The notes below the pieces were generated by a model, which saw only the letters and a list, made by a program, of their open reading frames with translations, did no database searches and was not told where the DNA came from. From assembly GCA_017591395.1 (NCBI GenBank), contig WEDG01004911.1:141176-205175 (forward strand): DNA of 64,000 nucleotides, written 5' to 3'. Source of the stretch: Schistocephalus solidus. Lineage: Eukaryota; Platyhelminthes; Cestoda; Diphyllobothriidea; Diphyllobothriidae. The position numbers and the translations under genes were made by a program. This document shows, piece after piece, positions 1 to 12,800 of the stretch (position 1 is the first letter of the stretch; every line of letters begins with the position of its first letter).

Positions 1-3000
1 AAGGTAAATAAATCTATCTGTTAATCAAATTACGTGTTTAGGTAAAGGATATTAGAAACAAAAGCGGTATACGAGGAGAAAAGGAGAAATGTCGAACTAA
101 AGACGGCCTCAAGCTGGCTCCCAAATTTTCGCTTATTCTTCAGCAACCACAAAGGAAAGAAAGGCTGTATAGACTCAACTATAGACTATTTAAATAATAA
201 ATCATAAGGTTTGAAGTGCTCATTGGTTCCATAAATTTACTAAAACGTGGTAAGCATCTTAGAAGGATTACCGAGTAGCGTATTCTATAAAAACCCACAC
301 GAAGTTGAAAAGAAACTTTTAAGGGGATAGAATCCAACAGTCAAAGTATTTTTTAAAAAAAGAAGCAAGCAAAGTATAAATTACTTTTAAATTTCTAAGT
401 TTTTGGTCCTTTTATAAAGTTTTCGAAGGCTAAGAGATTAAAAACTACTTGATTTTTTGATCTGACAGCAGCCATTAGTCGGGTTAAGTTGCATAAAATT
501 CAGTAGTTTTTTCTTTGTTCCTGAACTTTCAACCTAATATTTTCTCTCCGGATCACAAATGCATTTTCAAACTCTATGAAAATATTCCCGATAACGTTTG
601 TCATAAAAGTGGTTAGTATTTGAAAACGGAGCTATATTTTGAGGCGGTTGTATGGGATTCGAGGCCTTCTTTAAATAACTAATTAACTTATTATGCACTA
701 TATTCGTATCATTTTAGGCGAAAATCGGGATATCCTGCGAGCCGCTCCTATCGGACGAAGTAAGCATGCAAATGGTTTTTAAATAGCTAGGTGTACATGG
801 CTTTTGCATATGACCGAATTGTTGCAACTGTGTTATCAACGACTGAACAGATGTGTAGCAGCGTAAAAGATAGACAACCATAGATTAATTCAAACCTAAT
901 CGCACACTACAGAAAACAAAAAAAAAACACCAGACATCTTGACTTCAATCGAAAAGTACCCGCAAGCATAGGAAAACCTAAGACCATATATTTTCCATTC
1001 TGGCACAAATGAGTCAGCGAAAATTGCGAACGATGTCCACCTGCACTTAAAAGAAGAGCCAAGCATGGAAACCGGCATCACCACCACTGCTTGTGGGCTT
1101 TTGCCCTCGGCTGCCGAAATAACGAACCGTATAACGTTTGCAAGCAAAGTGAAGAATGACTTTCTCGCCTTTAACAGAGCATCAGCAAGCACCCAACAAC
1201 AAAATCACTCTCTGTCTCTTATTCTCTCTTAAACTCGGACTTCATTTTTAGTCCCCTTTTAATAAATAATCCAAAATAAAGCTTAGAAAGTAACTAAATT
1301 CTAATATCCTAGAAATTTTAACTAGTAAATTATAGTTTTCGCTAGAACATCAGCCATTGGGATGTACTTTGCTCTTCCGGCGTTTAATCGGCCAAATTTT
1401 ATAAGAGCACAAGTCCGTTCGGTTTAGCTTTGAGCTAGTCCAGATGAATTCAGCATCATATAAGTACCAGAATTCAAAAGTGGACTTTAAAAAGTTAGCC
1501 AAAATGCGGCAGTTGAGCTACGAATTGGCGTTCAGTTGGCTGAACGATTGCTTCTGTGCTCAGTGAAGTGCTTTTGAAATGCAGTATATTTAACAAGTAA
1601 AGATGTCCCGGCGAAATAATGTATTGCCTCCCACTCAAACTAAAACCCAAACCTTGAATCCGGTAATCAGATGCGCGAGTTAAGAGTTAACGACTATTTA
1701 TCTTCCTCTGGAACATTATTAATGATGAATCCTTTTTTCTCAGGCGCTAAGTCTTAATGAAGCAACAATGGAAACATTGTACTTATGCATTTATTGTGGA
1801 TAAAAAAACTTCAGCAATTAGCAAACGTGAACAGTCACTTTTAAAAACTCTTTAAAACTGTCTTAGTATGAGTATTTGGGCAGCCTCATTAAAAAAATAA
1901 ATACTATTTCAAGCAAGTAACCGTGCAAAAAACACTGCTTTGGACATTTAAGGCCTTGCTAACTCGCTTGCTTACACTTTTCATTTGCATGGAGCATACT
2001 GTTAAGGACCTAGTTTGAGAAAAAAAGGTATGACCACGCCCGACCTAGTTTCTGACCAACTAAAAGTGTTTTCAAGATGCTATCTTACAAAGAGAAGTGT
2101 CCGTTAATTCAGAGGAGTACATCGTAAGACTACGATAAACGAAAATCTTTATCTGTTTCATCGTTTGCTCTATGCAACCTGCGTAGCGCTCTTTAAACCT
2201 GCAATTATTAATGATGTGTGACTTACGTGCTTCCACACGGATGAAATTTTCGACTAGCAAACACATAATTAGTACCCTTATTTCGATGAAGGAGGGCCAA
2301 GAAATATAAACCCAGACTGGAACGTACATCTTCTACTCAATAGGATAAAACATTTGAGACAAGTCTAACAGAATAACTTGACTAAATAAAATCTTATACT
2401 TCTAACTTGAACACGTATGACACATTTGCCGGTGTGCATTCAGTCATCCCAGCCAGTAAGCCACGTGTCGATAAATATTACATGGAAATAATATGATTCA
2501 ACCAGAGAAATTGAAAGAAAACTCTATTTTTTCTGTGATCTTCGCTTCCTGTTCATCAGTTTGCAAAATGTCAGATTTTTTTAAATTTATGGCCAAGATG
2601 GGTTTAATTTAACTGTCAAGAGGGGTCGACACATATTGGGCGCAAACGTATTTAAGGGTTTTGTAGCGAGGTTTCGTTCGTGACATACCAACTAAAATTT
2701 CGTCCAGCTATATAGCGAGATAGACCTTTGATCATGCCCTAAATTGAATATTTGTTGCACCGAAAATGAATCAAAATGCTACCACCATAGTCACAAATCT
2801 AAATGGTTTAAATTGCACTGCACGGTTCATTATTCTTCCCCGAAATCCCATATCGCACGATACCGCTAAAGGGTGGGCGTGAGTTGTCATTTCGCGATTG
2901 CTCATTCGCAGAATATCTGGTACAAACTTTTAGCTTAAAGACAAATCCTTTGTTAGGGGTGAACTACATTCTATGGGAAATGGCATTCAGAAACATGAAA

Positions 3001-6000
3001 AGTTAGTCTAAAGCTGTTTTAAATCCCAAACTATAAACCCTTTCTTGTTAGTCAAACTTATAGTGGAGAACGCTGATGAAGAGACAGTGAGCAAAAATTC
3101 AGCTTAATTATAATAATTTTTTTCAGAACCAATTTTAAGGAGGTCCTTGATAGACAATTTCAAATCAGGTCCAGAAATTATTTTCTAAAATAACTGAAAG
3201 TTAAAATTTCGTATGTAGGTAGAGTAATCGTAAAATGAACCTTCCCAGCCAACATAATTATATAACATATTAACTGTGTTGTAAGAACTCAGCTTTTGCG
3301 TCAATTTATGTTCAAACGTATTCATTTATATTATTTTCAACTTTAAAGCAACTCAAACTAAAGTCTACAATATAGAGCTTCATTTAGTGTATTATACACT
3401 AAACTCTAACCTCTTCTATTTGATAGCTAAACGGACATTATTATCAATATAAAAATACATAAATGCTGTTCAACAATTGTCCAAATCAATCCATTTATTT
3501 TACAATGTGATATGCAATCTACATGGCACCTCCATTAGACGAAACAGATAAATTTTTCGGGTATTCCGAAGTCCACAAGGTTAGTTTTCAAAACACGTAA
3601 ACCCATAAAAGCACCCATTAATTCAAATAAATATTAGCGGAAGCACACAATATAAAAAAAGATTGCCATGATCGTAATACAGAACGCAAAAGGATATAGG
3701 TTCATAAAAATGAAAAGAAATTGATTTAAGGTACATGTGTTTATCAGTTAAGGACAATGAGGTAATACTGTACCTTATGTCCTTTACATGAGATAGGATT
3801 TGAGTGTTTTAAAAACCTAACATTTTATTGCATTTTGAAACGTTAGTCTTTTGTCTTGTCTTCAGCAACATAGTAAGAATAAAACCTTTCAGTTTTAAGG
3901 TGGCTTAATGGATTTACATAGACTGACATTATAATTTTATCTAAGCATTTATATGACATTTGCTTATTTATGCCGAGGAAAGCTTACGTCATATTAGCAC
4001 TAGTCATATACTCTGTGCAGGATACTTATAGACGGGCTACACGCGAAAGAAAATGCCAAGTGACATCTGGTAGCCGACTGGACGCTCACCTGATGTGACA
4101 CTGATTATATTCTGCCAACTTTGTGGATATTTGAAAAATTAAATGAGCATAGGACTTGAAAGCTAAAATCAAACACAAGAGAATAAGAAGGTAGTTGAGG
4201 TACGTGTCTTGATGGCTGGAATGTTAATTCAGGTAAAAATGTATGACAGTTCATTGCTTTAACTTACTCGAAGGATGCGTTCTAGATAAATATGTTTCAG
4301 CGAACTGATGTCGTTGCATGAATAATCTGCGAAGATTTTGGCTCATTATTAGATTATCAGATTTGCCTTTCTGTTGCGCATTCACCACTACGTTTTAGAT
4401 AAATGTGAATAGTACACAATCATTACATGAATGCTGGTATACTTCAATTCAAATATTCACACCAATTTTCGGACGATTTATTTCAGTTTGAAAATTCATT
4501 TATCAGGGAGTTTAAAGGAGTAATATTAGCAAAATAACGAACGTTAAAAGAACCTCTGATTTCAGTTTTCAATAGTCGCTCCGTATGTTTAATAGCTTTT
4601 TTTCTCGAAATTTGCATTTGAAAGTAGAATAACATGTAACGATTTAATGAAAGACGATGAGTTTTATATTCGACTTGGTGTCTGAGCCTCAAAACTGTAC
4701 CTGTTAGGGAAGTTTTAAGGAAAAAAACGAAAGCAGTGCATAATTGCGAAAGATTATTACTTTTATCGACTTCCGAGTAAAATGGAAAAATTAGAAAGAC
4801 TAACAAAAGATAATTAAGACTTACAATGTCATTTCACCTAAACAAAACTCTAAGCAACCTGGATAAATACTGTGCAGGCAAAGTATGAAACATTACGCCT
4901 TTATATGTCTTGTGCTGAAGTAAGACCTACTTCGGTCGGTCTGCACAAAAACTGAATTTGACAAAAATTTAAATTGAAAGTTGACATGCGCTCAGCATTT
5001 TTGGAGATCTTTCTCGAGATATAAAAGCCAATTGTTTTTAATTTTACCTTACTTAAAGCTTGTCCACTTATCTAAAAAGCAAATATTTTACTGCTGGCAT
5101 GCCATGTTTTCTAAATATAAAACCCTGGATATATGGATTATAACGATCATTGTTTAAAGTGCAGATACTAAATAGATTGAAGAATTGAGTATGTCAAGTC
5201 TCAAAAAATAGGGATTGTGAAACAACGATTGTTGGATAAACGAATTTTAACTTTTAATTAGTCCCGAAATGTTCAGTGACTATCATTCTCCTGAGCTTGA
5301 TAATTCGCAGCTTTTATATTCCGGCAGAGAAAAAGTCAAGTATTTCTTAACAAACGCCGAATCTTTTTATTAAAATGCATGGAATCTATTTGTTTTATTT
5401 TCCGGTCGATATGCAAAATTCAAACAGAGCTTAAAAATGATACATTCGTATCCTTATAGCCATTCATGGGATAAATTAAAATTAAGCTTATTTTTAAAAA
5501 AACATAAAAGTCCATTTTCCCTAGTCACAACTCCCAGCAAAATTAACACCGCAAAATTGGTTATGTCCCTGAAAGACACAGACGAAAAAGAATCAACTGT
5601 AATATTCAAAGCAAATTCTAACAGACCTTTTGGTGATGGATCAGAATACCGATTTTTCGTTGTTGTTAGGAAAGACTTGTGTTTGTCATATAGAATTATG
5701 TAGGGATATGAAAAGTCAAGTTGTAGCATTCGAGTATGTGAAAGGCTCTGATTTCATCCAACATCCATGTAAAAACGGCCTTCACACAAATTGGTATGTG
5801 GCACTGCTGAAATGCGTTTAAGAGCATTTGGCTGCGCAAAATTAGGTTATGATACGTGTGTTTATAAATAATTCATATACGTCTTTTAAAGATTTCAGGA
5901 TGTCTTTCAACAAATACTAAGTGAACGTTGACAAAACCTAACTACGATTGTAGCCAACAGATAGGCCTTTTGGTACCAAGTTTTGCGCTAGAAAACAGCT

Positions 6001-6242
6001 AAAATTGACATTAATCGGTTAATTGACTAGGCTGATTCATCGCACAGTCAAGTATTTGAAAAAGTATACAATGACTTTAGACTCCGAGATAGCAACGGAA
6101 CAAGATGCAAAAATAGTGCTGACCAAAATTCACTGGCATTCAGTCTGAAAGAGACGCAAAAATGAAATTATTTTGCCTATCTTTAATAAACCATGCAGTT
6201 ATCCTAGCTCGCATATGTTCACGTAACTAAATTAAAGTGGTC
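1..6242. other. AT-rich non-coding stretch, no supported gene
   Basis: Both strands carry only short, stop-rich frames (none above about 107 codons). None shows a recognisable domain or a convincing coding character. A 9-bp hairpin with a 3-nt loop lies near 3384-3404 but has no assigned role. I see no repeat shared with the rest of the window. It could be intergenic or intronic. Confidence 0.6.
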
Positions 6243-6699
6243 TGTTACTACCTGTTCTATCGCGACGGGTGTGATAGAGGATAAGGGAAAGTCAGTTTCT
6301 GGGAAAAGACACTTTATTCTGGGTCGACAGAAAACAGCAGATATCTAGCTCATAAACTCTCGTCTATTTATTGAGTTCTTGGGGTTCTCGAAAATTCCGG
6401 CCAATGGCGTGACAATAGCGGATAGCGTTCTGGAACCTTCTGGCCTGCCCCGTGATTGGCATTGATTGGTCGCGTCTCACGCTGGAAAACCCCTCGTGGA
6501 ATCTTCTCGAATTTGGGCCGTACGCGTGCGTGGGGGCTTGACGGGTGCTCGATGCAGAGGCGCATACTGATTGGTTGCCTAGTTGCCTGCACATCTTCCT
6601 CAGCCGGCTTGGCCTGTTTCGGCGTGCCTCATTACGTGTCATTTCCACCTTAGGCCATGACTCGACTGCGGATCCCATCTCCGTAACACTACCCATACA
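6243..6699 (-). mobile_element. Candidate solo LTR (minus strand)
   Basis: Read on the minus strand, this GC-rich block begins TGTATGGGTAG and ends GTAGTAACA, so it has the TGT...ACA ends expected of a retrovirus-like LTR. It contains a TATA-like CAATAAATAG (plus coordinates 6363-6372). About 50 bp further on it has an AATAAA polyadenylation-type signal (6311-6320), in the usual U3-R-U5 order. The base composition contrasts sharply with the AT-rich flanks. I find no convincing target-site duplication and no adjoining primer-binding site or coding region, so a solo LTR is the reading. A 132-codon frame crosses the block on the minus strand but looks incidental. A GC-rich promoter of another kind is the alternative. 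Confidence 0.4.
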
Positions 6700-7155
6700 G
6701 TTAATGGATCCAAAGTTCGGCTGCAGTAGCTGGGAGATGAGCAAGTAGTGGTGAAGCCACAAAAATGGTACACAAGATACGCGATGAAAAATACGTGTGC
6801 TGAATAACAGCGGTAGGGAAGAGTGGACTATGAAGACGGAACTGATGGTCTGCTTCCCGAAGAAAATTGCAAGGTTTGGTACGGGACACTACCAGTCAGT
6901 TCGCCTGGCATGTCAGTTGACGCGTAGACAATTTTTGGCTTTTTGAAGCTTTTCGGTGGATGTTGGACATTGTGACTGTATAACCTGACCGAACATCCTC
7001 CGAGAGTGATGTTTTTCTTTGGTGTGTGCCTAAATGCCATAATTTTAGCTGGGTTTCTGTTAGCGTCTGAATGTGTTCAATATTCACTTTACAACTAGTT
7101 TACACTAAGGGAGTAACAAGAACACTGCAATTGGACGTGGCAATGCCTTGGCCAC

Positions 7156-7905
7156 GAATCCGGTAAAATCACTGCGAAGGAGGCCCATTCAAAGATTTTT
7201 GTATCGGACACAAAGAAGCGCACATGTGATTTGCTTTTCAAATGCAGTGTTTTTTTGAGAGGTATTCTTTCCATATCCACTGACATTTTAATGCTAGCCT
7301 TATTTATGAAAAGCCGAAAAAGAAACTGGAATATTCGACAGTTATAAAGAATATCTTGCATTGTGTTCGGCAGTAAACAACCAGTCAGTCTTTGTATCTT
7401 TTATGTGGTACAAAACCACCTGGGAGAAAACACAGCAAATAGTTTTCACCAAACCTCTTTAATTTTCTAATGGTTTCCAATCTTCACCAGTTTATTAATA
7501 GCAATAAACGGAAGTGCTTTTAGGCATATTGCACCTGTATGAATTGCCGTGCATAAACGTTTTTTATCACTATGTATATCCTTGTTATAAAACAGTGGCT
7601 TACTATCTGCATGCTTTAAAAGCTTTTGCCTATAATAATGAACGGTTAAGACATTATAAAAGTTTGCAACTTCCTAAACTCTCGGTTTTTCTACTTTCAG
7701 TTATTTTTTACAGGATGCTAATTCGTTTTAATATCGTCACTAACAGACGCTGCTTTTGCTCAAGAACTTAATCTGCTTATTTGAAAACTGATGGTTTCCT
7801 AGGTAACCTGTTTTGCAAAAACAGCACTCGATGTCAAAGGCGAAGTGAGTAAGCTGACGCCCTCATCATAAGGCATGCCGATTAGCTGACTATTTTATCC
7901 ATAGC
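7156..7905. repeat. 750-bp dispersed repeat, copy 1
   Basis: This segment is nearly identical by eye to 9094-9855, in direct orientation, starting at AATCCGGT and ending at TTTATCCATAG. It is bounded by the 7-bp direct repeat GCCACGA (7151-7157 and 7904-7910), which looks like a target-site duplication and suggests insertion as a discrete element. There are no obvious terminal inverted repeats. A short minus-strand frame is shared by both copies, but it has no recognisable domain and is interrupted differently in each. The element type is unknown; a non-autonomous transposon is the inference. Confidence 0.75.
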
Positions 7906-9093
7906 CACGATCAAAATAACGACGAGCAAGTAACTGAGATATGCCCTAGTTGGAACACTTGGCACCTCTCACTGCATATCATAAAAATCCCTAAAGGCAA
8001 TCCAATTGCCTAAGACAATATAACGCGTGGTTGTGCTCAAACCCTGATACACCGGCGGTGGTTTACTGTGTCAGTGAATCAAAACTGTGGACCTTTCTTT
8101 CAGTGATTATTCACTTAAATGTTTTCAGTCCACCATAACCGAAGCTGATGAGCTATTAATGCTTTAAGGGGCTTTCAGCATTTCATCCTGGTGATTTTCA
8201 CCCCCTAGATGTTTAATGGCTGTAGTTGTCTTAGCTCCTGAAGTTTTAAGCTAACGCGTTGACCTGATTATTCTTTACGTTGTCCTCTAACCGCTGCTGT
8301 GTTTTATTGAATTTCTGTAAAATCAAACTGCTGTCCACTTTCATTCGTTATCTGTGTTATGCAAGGACGGGTTGCAGTTGACAAACCATCAGGAAATTTG
8401 CTGGTACTAATAAATCCGGATGTATACGTCTGTTTTAAAATATTATTTGATTAAGCAGCGTTTATATGCCATCTTGGCTCAAACTGCTTTTCATGCCTGG
8501 TGAAGTTACCCCTTTCTGTGATATGGTTTCTGCTAATATAGCTGCCTTCCTATCTCAGACCGTGCAGGGGTATTTCGTTCTTAGTTTCCTTGGATATATT
8601 TATTTTAATTCTGTTTTTCAGTTAAATAATTTAAAGGGAAAGCGCAATTTTAGACGTAAAGATAGGTGCTTTGTGCAGTTACTTGGTTTACACAAAACAT
8701 CTGTCCATTTATATATTTAAACAGTAAGTTATGCATTTTGTCTTTCAATACGTTACGAAATTTTCGCCACCAGAAAACCCAACAGGATAAATGGCGTGCT
8801 TCATTTAGAGCATGCATATCTGAAAGGAATTTTAATAGATTTTTCGTCCGATACTCCAAAGATTAAGCAAATTTCGTTTTATCCGAGGTAAAAGAAATGC
8901 GGTTTAAGTATTCGAATAAAGATAATGAATGGTTAGGAAGATAAAAGATGTTCTTAATAGGGCGATCCATCTGTATAATCGCCGCTTTGGGTAGCAAATA
9001 ATTCAACTCCAAATCCGATTACCTACTCACAACGTAAGCTGTCAAGCGTAAACACATTTAGACAAATCTTTAAATTGGACACTACAGAACCTA
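7906..9093. other. Spacer between the two repeat copies, no supported gene
   Basis: AT-rich sequence with only short overlapping frames on both strands (up to 84 codons). None is recognisable. Nothing here matches the flanking duplicated units. Confidence 0.5.
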
Positions 9094-9855
9094 GAAATCC
9101 GGTTAAATCACTGCGAAGGAGGCCCATTCAAAATTTTTGTATCGGACACAAAGAAGCGCACATGTGATTTGCTTTTCAAACGCAGTGTTTTTTTGAGAGG
9201 TTTTCTTTCCATATCCACTGACTTTTTAATGCTAGCCTTATTTATGAAAAGCCAAAAAAGGAAATGGAATATTCGACAGTTATAAAGAATATCTTGCATT
9301 GTGTTCGGCAGTAAACAACCAGTCAGTCTTTGTGTCTTTTATGTGGTACAAAACCACCTGGGAGAAAACACAGCAAATAATTTTCACCAAACCTCGTTAA
9401 TTTTCTAATGGTTTCCAATCTTCACCAGTTTATTAATAGCAATAAACGGAAGTGCTTTTAGGTATATTGCACCTGTATGAATTGCCGTGCATAAACGTTT
9501 TTTATGAAAAGCATAAACGTTTTTTATATCCTTGTTATAAAACACTGGCTTACTATCTGCATGCTTTAAAAGCTTTTGCCTATAATAATGAACGGTTAAG
9601 ACATTATAAAAGTTTGCAACTTCCTTAACTCTCGGTGTTTCTACTTTCAGTTTTTTTTTGCAGGAGGCTAATTCCTTTTAATATCGTCACTGACAGACGT
9701 TGCTTTTGCTTAAGAACTAAATCTGCTTATTTAAATACTGATGGTTTCCTAGGTAACCTGTTTTGCAAAAACAGCACTCGATGTCAAAGGCGAAGTAAGT
9801 GAGCTGACGCCCTCATCATAAGGCATGCCGATTAGCTGACTATTTTATCCATAGC
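9094..9855. repeat. 760-bp dispersed repeat, copy 2
   Basis: Direct copy of 7156-7905, about 1.9 kb downstream. It differs by scattered substitutions and by a short internal duplication near 9490-9528, where the block CATAAACGTTTTTTAT occurs twice. Unlike copy 1, it has no clear flanking direct repeat, so it may be older or may be the source of copy 1. Confidence 0.75.
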
Positions 9856-12800
9856 AAATGTTGTCTGATAAATAAAATTTCCTGTCACATTTTTATGTGC
9901 ACACTGTAAAAAATCTACCTAAAATTAATAGCTCACGAGTAAACTCTCATTGTGCCGTGCATGACCCTAAAACTAAAATTCCCTTAGTCAATTTTGTGAA
10001 CAGCAAACGAATAAATTTTGTGTTTTAAGACGCGGGTGGTTAAGTTTTATCCCAAGGTTTATGTATTTCTCGACAAGAAATACATGTTGTCATTTTTTGC
10101 AAGTCCAAAGACTTTCGAATTTTTAATCCATTGTTATGAAAGACGGAAACAAGATGAAATTGATACCGAACGTTAAAAAGAAACCAGACCACGAATGGCA
10201 CAGCAAACCGAGTCTGCTGCGGAGCTCAGACGAGCAATCTGTTGGCCAATCAGTGTGCGTCAATGAGCAAACATGATAGATTTTCTCACGCGTGAGACTC
10301 AGTGGGCTGAAAACTGCGGTTACTTCTACGAGGGGTTAATTTGCATGGAACAACCAGCCCACAACCGCCAGGCGAAATTCGAGGCATGTATACCATTCTT
10401 AAGGGTTTTACGGAGGCTTGACAGACAAATTAGGTTGTTAAAAAGTACTCGTGGAAATTTTGTCACACCCACTTGTCCGGATTAGACTACAAGGTAAAGA
10501 GAAATTTCTTTTCCAAAACGTAACTCACAACGTCTACAAGCAAACAGATTTTCACTGGTTTTACTGGTTACATTTCCTTTTATGATCTCATTTGTAGGCA
10601 GGTAATACACCCTGTTTGGAGTTTCAGCCGAAAGATTTCCTATGTATAAAACATGATCGTTTGAACACGTTTTTTTGCTCTTTCAAAATATATTGGTTCA
10701 ATTTAGCAGAATACATAATCTTGTGAACCTTTTCACCCAACATTAAGGCTTTAGTTTTGCCCCAAAAAAGTGAATACCTGACTAAAAACCCCACTTCATT
10801 TCAGAAAACAGTGAAGTGTATCTGTGCTATTTTTATAATTGGTAATTTCTTCGAGGAATTAAAACTAAAACATTCTAAGAAATAATGCCCGATAATCGAT
10901 CTTTCGTCTGATTGCTACTTTAAAACTACATTGAGCAATGACTAATGGATTGCTGCACCAAAAGTGCAGGTAAAATGAAGTTGTCTAAAGTAATTTATCT
11001 TAACCGGACAACGTCCCAAGTCTAAAGTCCATTAATTTGAATTTTTGTGGAGGCATGATGGAGTGTCAGAAACGGTGACAGGTAGAACGTGTTCAATGAA
11101 TACATAGCTCGCCTACTTCTTTGCAAACAATCTTTCTGCGGACATTTGGACGTAAGTATTATCTAAAGATAAGATCTGTAAAATATTAAACTGCAAAATC
11201 CAACTAAAAAAGGAGTCAAAAAATTGATTACAATTTTTAAACGTAAATCTGGAGTAGGGATTTTACTTTCTGGCCGACTTGACTGCTGATGTTTCCACTT
11301 CTTAACGTTTCACTGCCCTTGGTTACCAACATAAGCCAAATAATCTGCTTGAATTTTTTTCTTCTTATATTTATGCAAAGATAATCATAAAGTAACAATG
11401 CACTTTTATTCTTCAAAGTTACGAATGTCATACAGGAAATACAATGCCAGCTTTTAAATACCTTAAGTTGTTTGAGCTGTTGCATTGAAATGTTATTTCA
11501 AGGTCATTGAAAATTGCAAAATAAGGTAACAGAAACTTTCTATTCTAACTGGATTTACACACTGAGTTTACATGTTTCTAGATAGTGACTGTACAATTTC
11601 TCTTTATATATAAAAATCAAACACGTCAATTACGAAAATCTTTGATATTCTTTTAATGCTGCTCTAATAAGGGCCTTTTTGGAAGCACTGAAAAATGCTT
11701 ATAATTATTCTGTACTAGTTATTCGCTACATATTCCCTTCGCCTGGAAGAAAGTTTTGCCACGGAACATAATATGTCAAACGTCAAGGATTAAAACTGTA
11801 AACTAACCAAACCGCACTTTCTTTACTAAACAGCTGCAAGATTTAAACATATAAGTATTAAATTATCGGTCAACTTAGCAGATTAATTATACTGAAAAGA
11901 TTTGCTCACAACAGCAATCGAAATTCCAAATTTTTCCAATCAGCATTAAACACCTTTAAACGAAGTTTTTTAAAGTAAAATACTAAACAGTTATTTTGTG
12001 ATCCTGATATTTGTAATTAAGTACGAATCTTCCCACGTGTAGTTCAAATTTATCACAAAAATTACCTTAAAATTACTAAATGATCTACCACATAGGTGTT
12101 TTTTTAACTCGTTAGTCTAGCTAAATTTGGCTAAGCTAAAGGCACACATTCACTCAAAGAATTAAAATCTGGATATTTATCATGATTATCTGAAGCACTT
12201 CAATAAATATTTCTTTTAAGTTGCCCTCTCATTTTATTGCATTTTGAACGGTAGAATATTAAAATTAACTTATCAATCATGCTTTTATCTTAAGAGATGA
12301 ACTCATTTGTTTGGTTATTTTCAAGAAGGGGATAGCCGTCAGTTTAAGCACTTAGAGACATCCTTCGATACATATGATGTTCGAATAAAACTTAACTTCG
12401 ACTCTTGTTTTCCGGAAGATATCCGGAAATGTGCTGGTTATGACTCCCACGAACTCCATTGCCATATGTCGCAGCTTCATGATCCTGACGTCAGCTGAGA
12501 ATTCCATGCTCCAAATATAGACACAGTTAAATTAAACTAATGGTGATGCGATTGACAGAAGCCCCAATGAAGTGGGTTATTTAACTATGAGTCTTTATTT
12601 GTAGATTCATGTAAACGTGAAGATGGGCGGACGCCAGTAATTGGCCAAATATCAAAGAGACGCCTCAACCAGAGCTTCAACGGGGTGTAGTAAGTGCTTC
12701 CATTGGCGAAAATAGGAACAAGTGCAGGCTCCTACCAGACGTCATTTTGATTTAACAAGATAAGAAATAGACGGAGTACTTTAAAATATTCTGGAAATGC

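Noticed and set aside
6364..6762. The 132-codon minus frame in the GC-rich block
   Set aside because: GC-rich DNA opens frames by chance. The block is better explained by LTR-like signals, and several other frames are open there too.
8146..8195. CTGATGAGC near 8150 as a plus-strand hammerhead
   Set aside because: There is no helix II plus GAAA at the required distance.
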